From Micromonospora olivasterospora (lineage in GTDB: Bacteria; Actinomycetota; Actinomycetes; Mycobacteriales; Micromonosporaceae): DNA of 64,000 nucleotides. A program made the position numbers and the translations under genes. The DNA lies in NCBI RefSeq assembly GCF_007830265.1, contig NZ_VLKE01000001.1, positions 1 through 64,000 of the forward strand, in the 5' to 3' direction. How positions within the stretch are numbered: the first letter of the stretch is position 1; every line of letters begins with the position of its first letter. Shown here piece by piece: positions 60,780 to 64,000 of this stretch. Below the pieces are notes generated by a model that saw nothing but the letters and a program-made list of their open reading frames with translations, was not told where the DNA came from and made no database searches.

Positions 60780-60960
60780 GTCAATCACTCTCCGCCTATC
60801 TCCCCCGTGGATGCACATCGCGGGCGGCACAGCCGTCCGCCCCGGCGGGGGCGGGCGCCGGGCAGGGACGGGCGGCGAGGGCGGACGCCGGGCGGCCACG
60901 GCGAAACCGGCGGGGCAGGCGGGACCGCCGCCGCGTCGGCGGCGGGGCGGCGCAGCGCCG

Positions 60961-61118
60961 GCCGGGATCAGCGCGGCTCGGCGCCGTTCGGAATCAGCGC
61001 GGCTCGGCGCCGGCCGGAATCAGCGCGGCTCGGCGCCGGCCGGGATCAGCGCGGCTCGGCGCCGTTCGGAATCAGCGCGGCTCGGCGCCGGCCGGGATCA
61101 GCGCGGATCGGCGCCGGG
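60961..61118. repeat. Six tandem 26-bp repeats after the regulator gene
   Basis: ATCAGCGCGGCTCGGCGCC starts at 60,967 and recurs at 60,993, 61,019, 61,045, 61,071 and 61,097, exactly 26 bp apart. Units alternate between GGCCGGG/A and GTTCGGA in the spacer part. The repeat reaches the last codons of the SARP gene, whose stop is at 61,098. The rest of the 60,780-60,960 gap shows nothing recognisable. Confidence 0.9.
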
Positions 61119-63056
61119 CGCCTCGGCGGCGTTCAGCTCGGTCGAGAGCCGACGCAACAGGTTCAGGCAGCGGTGCCGGCGGCGGGGCCCACCGGGCTCC
61201 GGCAACAGGAGGGACTTCTCCTCCAGCCGGGCCAGCGCCCCGGCGACGTCCACCCCGTCCGACGACGAGTACCGCGGGAACAGCCGCCCCGCCTCCTCCT
61301 CGTCGAACACCGGCGGCAGGACGGCGAGCCGGGTGAACACCCACCGCTCCGCCGGGGTCAGCGTCCGCACGCTCCGCTCCAACACCGAGCGTAGCGAGCG
61401 GCCACCGGTGGACCCGCGGCGCACGGTGGGCCGCAGCCGGGCCAGCGGCGCGTCGAGCTGGCGCAGCACGGCCTCCAGGGAGCTGTCGGCCAGGTAGTCC
61501 GCGGCCATCTCCAGGGCCAGTGGCAGCCCATCCACGCGCCGGCAGATCCGCTCGACGAGGGGAAGGTTGCCGGCCGTGACGCGGAAGCCGGGCCGCGTCT
61601 GCGCCGCCCGGCGGCCGAACAGGTCGACCGCCGGCCCGGGCGCGGGCCGGTCGCCGGCAGCCAGGGGCAGCGGCCACAGCCGCCGGACCGCTTCGTACGG
61701 CAGGTTCAGCGGCTCCCGGGAGGTCACCAGGACCCGCAGCGGCCCGGGATCGCGCAGCATGGTGTCCACCACCAGGGCGCAGGCGTCGACGAGGTGCTCG
61801 GCGTTGTCCAGCAGGAGCAGGGCCGCCGGCCCACCGGGGGCCGGTGGCCCGGCGGCCGGGACACCCAGCGCGTCGCACACCCGCGCGCACAGCTGCGCCC
61901 GGTCGGCGAGGTCGGCGACGTCCACGGCCACGACCCCGTGCGCGAACGAGTCCCGCAACCGGCGTCCGACCACCCGGGCGAGGGCGGACTTGCCGCAGCC
62001 GGGCGGCCCGGCCAGGGTGACCAGACGGTGCCGCCGGAGCAGGTCGAGCACCACGCGCAGGTCGGCGTCCCGGTGCACCAGGTCGTCGGCGCGCCCCGGG
62101 TCGCCGATCCCCGCCGGGTCGCCGATCCCCGCCGGGTCGCCGATCCCCGCCGGGTCGCCGGCACCGACGACGCGGGCCACGGCGCGCGGGTCGGCCTCGG
62201 CGCCGACAGGCGCGGCGCCGGCCGGGCGGGTCGTCGGGTCGGCCTCGGCGCCGACACGCGCGGCGCCGGCCGGATGGGTCGTCGGGTCGACCAGCCGGCG
62301 GTGCACCACCTGGAGCGCGGGCCCCGGCTCGACACCCAACTCCTGGCGGAGCAGGTCACGCACCTTCCGGAAGTGGGCCAGGGCCGGCGAGCGTCGCCCC
62401 GTCCGCTCCAGGACGGTCAGGTAGTGCGCCTGGACCCGCTCGTCGAGGGGCTCCACCGCCGCCAGCCGGGCGGCGACCTGCCGCACCTCCGTCGGGCGGC
62501 CGACCCGTATCCCCAGGTCCACGTACTCGAGGGCGACGTCGGCCCAGGTCAACCGGAGCGCCTCGACCTCCACGGACCGGCCCAGCAGCGCGCTCAGCTC
62601 GCCGAGCAGCGGATCCCGCCAGAGCTGGAGGGCACGCCCGAAGAGCCGGAGGGCGGGCACGGCCTCGCCGCGCACCAGCCGCCCCCTCGCCTGACCGACG
62701 AGGTCCCGGAAGACGCCGAGGTCGACGTCGCGCTCGTCCATCCGCAGCACGTAACCGTCGGAGGTGGAGGCGATGACGTTGGTCCGGCCGCGGCGGGGAG
62801 CGTCGGGCTCGATGATCTGCCGTAGCCGGGCGACGTAGGTGTGCATGAGCTGGCGCGCCCGCGCCGGGGCCTCCTCGCCCCAGATCACCCCCTGGAGCTC
62901 GTGGACCGCGACGCCGCGGTCGGCCCGCACGGCCAGCGCCGCGAACAGCGCCTTCTGCTTGGTGGGACCCAGGTCGACGGCGACTGAGTCTCTGGTCAGC
63001 CGGAGCGGCCCGAGGAGTTGAAGACGCAACGCCGCATCCGACACCGGAACCGCCAT
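61098..63056 (-). CDS. SARP/AfsR-family transcriptional regulator with NB-ARC ATPase domain
   Basis: 652 residues from ATG 63,056; the ribosome site is weak. Residues 8-105 form an OmpR-like DNA-binding domain (LRLQLLGPLRLTRDSVAVDL, GPTKQKALFAALAVRA, VHELQGVIWGEEAPARARQL). Residues 110-255 are the BTAD domain (VDLGVFRDLVGQARG, RLAAVEPLDERVQAHYLTVL). A repetitive linker (GDPAGI repeated) leads to an NTPase domain at about 330-600 with Walker A GPPGCGKSALARVV and Walker B ALLLLDNAEHL. No TPR region follows. Known: SARPs activate antibiotic clusters. Its position at the edge of this locus and the similar promoter elements nearby suggest it controls the biosynthetic operons. Confidence 0.92.
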   Translation of the reverse strand: MAVPVSDAALRLQLLGPLRLTRDSVAVDLGPTKQKALFAALAVRADRGVAVHELQGVIWGEEAPARARQLMHTYVARLRQIIEPDAPRRGRTNVIASTSDGYVLRMDERDVDLGVFRDLVGQARGRLVRGEAVPALRLFGRALQLWRDPLLGELSALLGRSVEVEALRLTWADVALEYVDLGIRVGRPTEVRQVAARLAAVEPLDERVQAHYLTVLERTGRRSPALAHFRKVRDLLRQELGVEPGPALQVVHRRLVDPTTHPAGAARVGAEADPTTRPAGAAPVGAEADPRAVARVVGAGDPAGIGDPAGIGDPAGIGDPGRADDLVHRDADLRVVLDLLRRHRLVTLAGPPGCGKSALARVVGRRLRDSFAHGVVAVDVADLADRAQLCARVCDALGVPAAGPPAPGGPAALLLLDNAEHLVDACALVVDTMLRDPGPLRVLVTSREPLNLPYEAVRRLWPLPLAAGDRPAPGPAVDLFGRRAAQTRPGFRVTAGNLPLVERICRRVDGLPLALEMAADYLADSSLEAVLRQLDAPLARLRPTVRRGSTGGRSLRSVLERSVRTLTPAERWVFTRLAVLPPVFDEEEAGRLFPRYSSSDGVDVAGALARLEEKSLLLPEPGGPRRRHRCLNLLRRLSTELNAAEAPGADPR

Positions 63057-63280
63057 TCGTCGTGGGGGGCCAGGAGAAACACCAAGAGTGTTCGTGACAC
63101 TACCTGGAGTCTCAACCGAGCATACCGACCAACTTATCGATATCCATGAGCGCATTTCGGCACGCGGCCCGGCCGGGAGCCGCCCGCACCGCGAGCACGG
63201 ACGCCCAACTCCGGCAGGAAACGATAAGTTACTATCGAAATCTATAGCTATCGCGTCGATGTCAGGCAGTGGGTGGTCCC
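63057..63280. promoter_or_regulatory. Divergent promoter region between the SARP gene and clpC
   Basis: 224 bp with two AT-rich islands. The plus strand at 63,226-63,247 reads AAGTTACTATCGAAATCT then ATAG, 34 bp before clpC, similar to the 56,460 element (about 15 of 22 bases). On the minus strand AGGTAGTGTC (near 63,100) lies about 45 bp before the SARP start and could be its -10. Confidence 0.45.
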
Positions 63281-64000
63281 ATGTTCGAGCGGTTCACCGA
63301 CCGAGCGCGACGGGTTGTCGTCCTGGCCCAGGAAGAGGCCCGGATGCTCAACCACAACTACATCGGTACGGAGCACATCCTGTTGGGCCTGATCCATGAG
63401 GGTGAGGGCCTGGCGGCCAAGGCCCTGGAGAGCCTCGGCATCTCGCTGGAGGGTGTGCGTCAGCAGGTCGAGGAGATCATCGGCCAGGGCCAGCAGGCGC
63501 CGAGCGGGCATATTCCGTTCACGCCGCGGGCGAAGAAGGTGTTGGAGCTGTCGCTGCGTGAGGCGTTGCAGCTGGGGCACAACTACATCGGCACGGAGCA
63601 CATCCTGCTCGGTCTGATCCGTGAGGGTGAGGGCGTCGCCGCGCAGGTCCTCGTGAAGCTCGGTGCGGACCTGAACCGGGTGCGGCAGCAGGTGATCCAG
63701 TTGCTCTCCGGCTATCAGGGTAAGGAGCCGGCGGCGGCGGGTACCGCGACGGGTGAGGCCGCCCCGTCGACCAGCCTGGTGCTGGACCAGTTCGGTCGGA
63801 ACCTGACCCAGGCTGCCCGGGAGGGCAAGCTCGACCCGGTGATCGGGCGGGAGAAGGAGATCGAGCGGGTCATGCAGGTGCTGTCCCGCCGCACGAAGAA
63901 CAACCCCGTGCTGATCGGCGAGCCGGGTGTGGGTAAGACCGCCGTGGTGGAGGGCCTGTCCCAGAAGATCATCAAGGGTGAGGTGCCGGAGACGCTGAAG
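63281..64000 (+). CDS. clpC: ClpC-type ATP-dependent Clp protease ATPase subunit, 5' part
   Basis: ATG at 63,281; 240 codons are visible and the frame runs off the window. The N-terminal domain has both Clp repeats ([38 protein letters not shown]; and [38 protein letters not shown]). The first AAA+ domain follows with [20 protein letters not shown] and Walker [16 protein letters not shown]. It is nearly identical in style to housekeeping actinobacterial ClpC1, the unfoldase partner of ClpP and target of cyclic peptides such as cyclomarin and ecumicin. No lsr2 or lysS neighbour is seen upstream; a regulator of the biosynthetic locus lies there instead. It may be the housekeeping gene or a second copy. 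Confidence 0.95.
   Translation, partial: MFERFTDRARRVVVLAQEEARMLNHNYIGTEHILLGLIHEGEGLAAKALESLGISLEGVRQQVEEIIGQGQQAPSGHIPFTPRAKKVLELSLREALQLGHNYIGTEHILLGLIREGEGVAAQVLVKLGADLNRVRQQVIQLLSGYQGKEPAAAGTATGEAAPSTSLVLDQFGRNLTQAAREGKLDPVIGREKEIERVMQVLSRRTKNNPVLIGEPGVGKTAVVEGLSQKIIKGEVPETLK

Noticed and set aside
60961..61118. 26-bp array as a CRISPR
   Set aside because: Units are directly adjacent with no variable spacers, and there are no cas genes.
60807..61497. Plus-strand ORFs through the 26-bp repeats
   Set aside because: They read as RRSESARLGAGRNQRGSAP-type repeats with no ribosome site and overlap the SARP gene in antisense.

Overview
The window is very GC-rich DNA with G/C-ending codons, GTG and TTG starts, ATGA/GTGA gene overlaps, MbtH, a SARP regulator and an actinobacterial ClpC. 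This points to an actinomycete, most likely a member of the Micromonosporaceae. All calls come from reading the sequence; no database search was run.

Left part (1-12,707, minus strand): one giant gene. It begins with a WXG100/CpnT-like alpha-helical domain, continues through proline- and repeat-rich linkers and a papain-like Cys/His/Asp domain, and ends in at least eight near-identical beta-propeller supermodules made of more than 56 WD40 units. Its 3' end lies outside the window. A frameshift separates the N-terminal domain from the rest, and the last 2 kb carry many indels. Next (12.8-15.3 kb) comes mobile-element debris: two broken tyrosine recombinases around a small secreted SH3-like protein.

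Middle (15.3-20.6 kb): ordinary accessory genes, namely a carboxymuconolactone decarboxylase-like protein, a membrane protein, a cytochrome-b561/molybdopterin oxidoreductase, a probably 5'-truncated trypsin-like protease, a Nudix hydrolase and a serpin-like protein. A convergent terminator closes this block.

Biosynthetic core (20.6-48.4 kb, minus strand): one tightly coupled operon of nine ORFs. In transcription order they are A-T-KS; a type II thioesterase read in frame into a LanB-like protein; a second LanB-like protein; A-T-C-T NRPS; KS-AT-KR-DH-ACP PKS; a TauD/AsnO-like dioxygenase; MbtH; C-A(Asn-like)-T; and C-A(Ser)-T-TE fused to an MFS exporter. The TE has Cys in place of the usual nucleophilic Ser. 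The expected product is a polyketide-peptide hybrid that may contain beta-hydroxy-Asn and Ser. The two LanB-like proteins lack the elimination domain and may be tRNA-dependent aminoacyl transferases.

Right part (48.8-64 kb): a DUF2267 protein; a six-gene operon (unknown His-rich protein, SufS-like desulfurase, cystathionine-gamma-synthase-like enzyme, homocysteine S-methyltransferase, TldD, TldE); a second operon (PRMT-like methyltransferase, propeller-like protein, AarF/UbiB kinase-like protein); a single conserved hypothetical gene; a SARP/AfsR regulator; and the start of a divergent clpC. Similar AT-rich promoter-like elements precede these units and the NRPS operon, so the SARP may control all of them, and clpC could be a target or resistance copy.

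Six of the large biosynthetic and tailoring genes carry single-base losses, mostly in C/G runs, with conserved sequence on both sides. I treat these as likely sequencing errors rather than decay and give merged coordinates.
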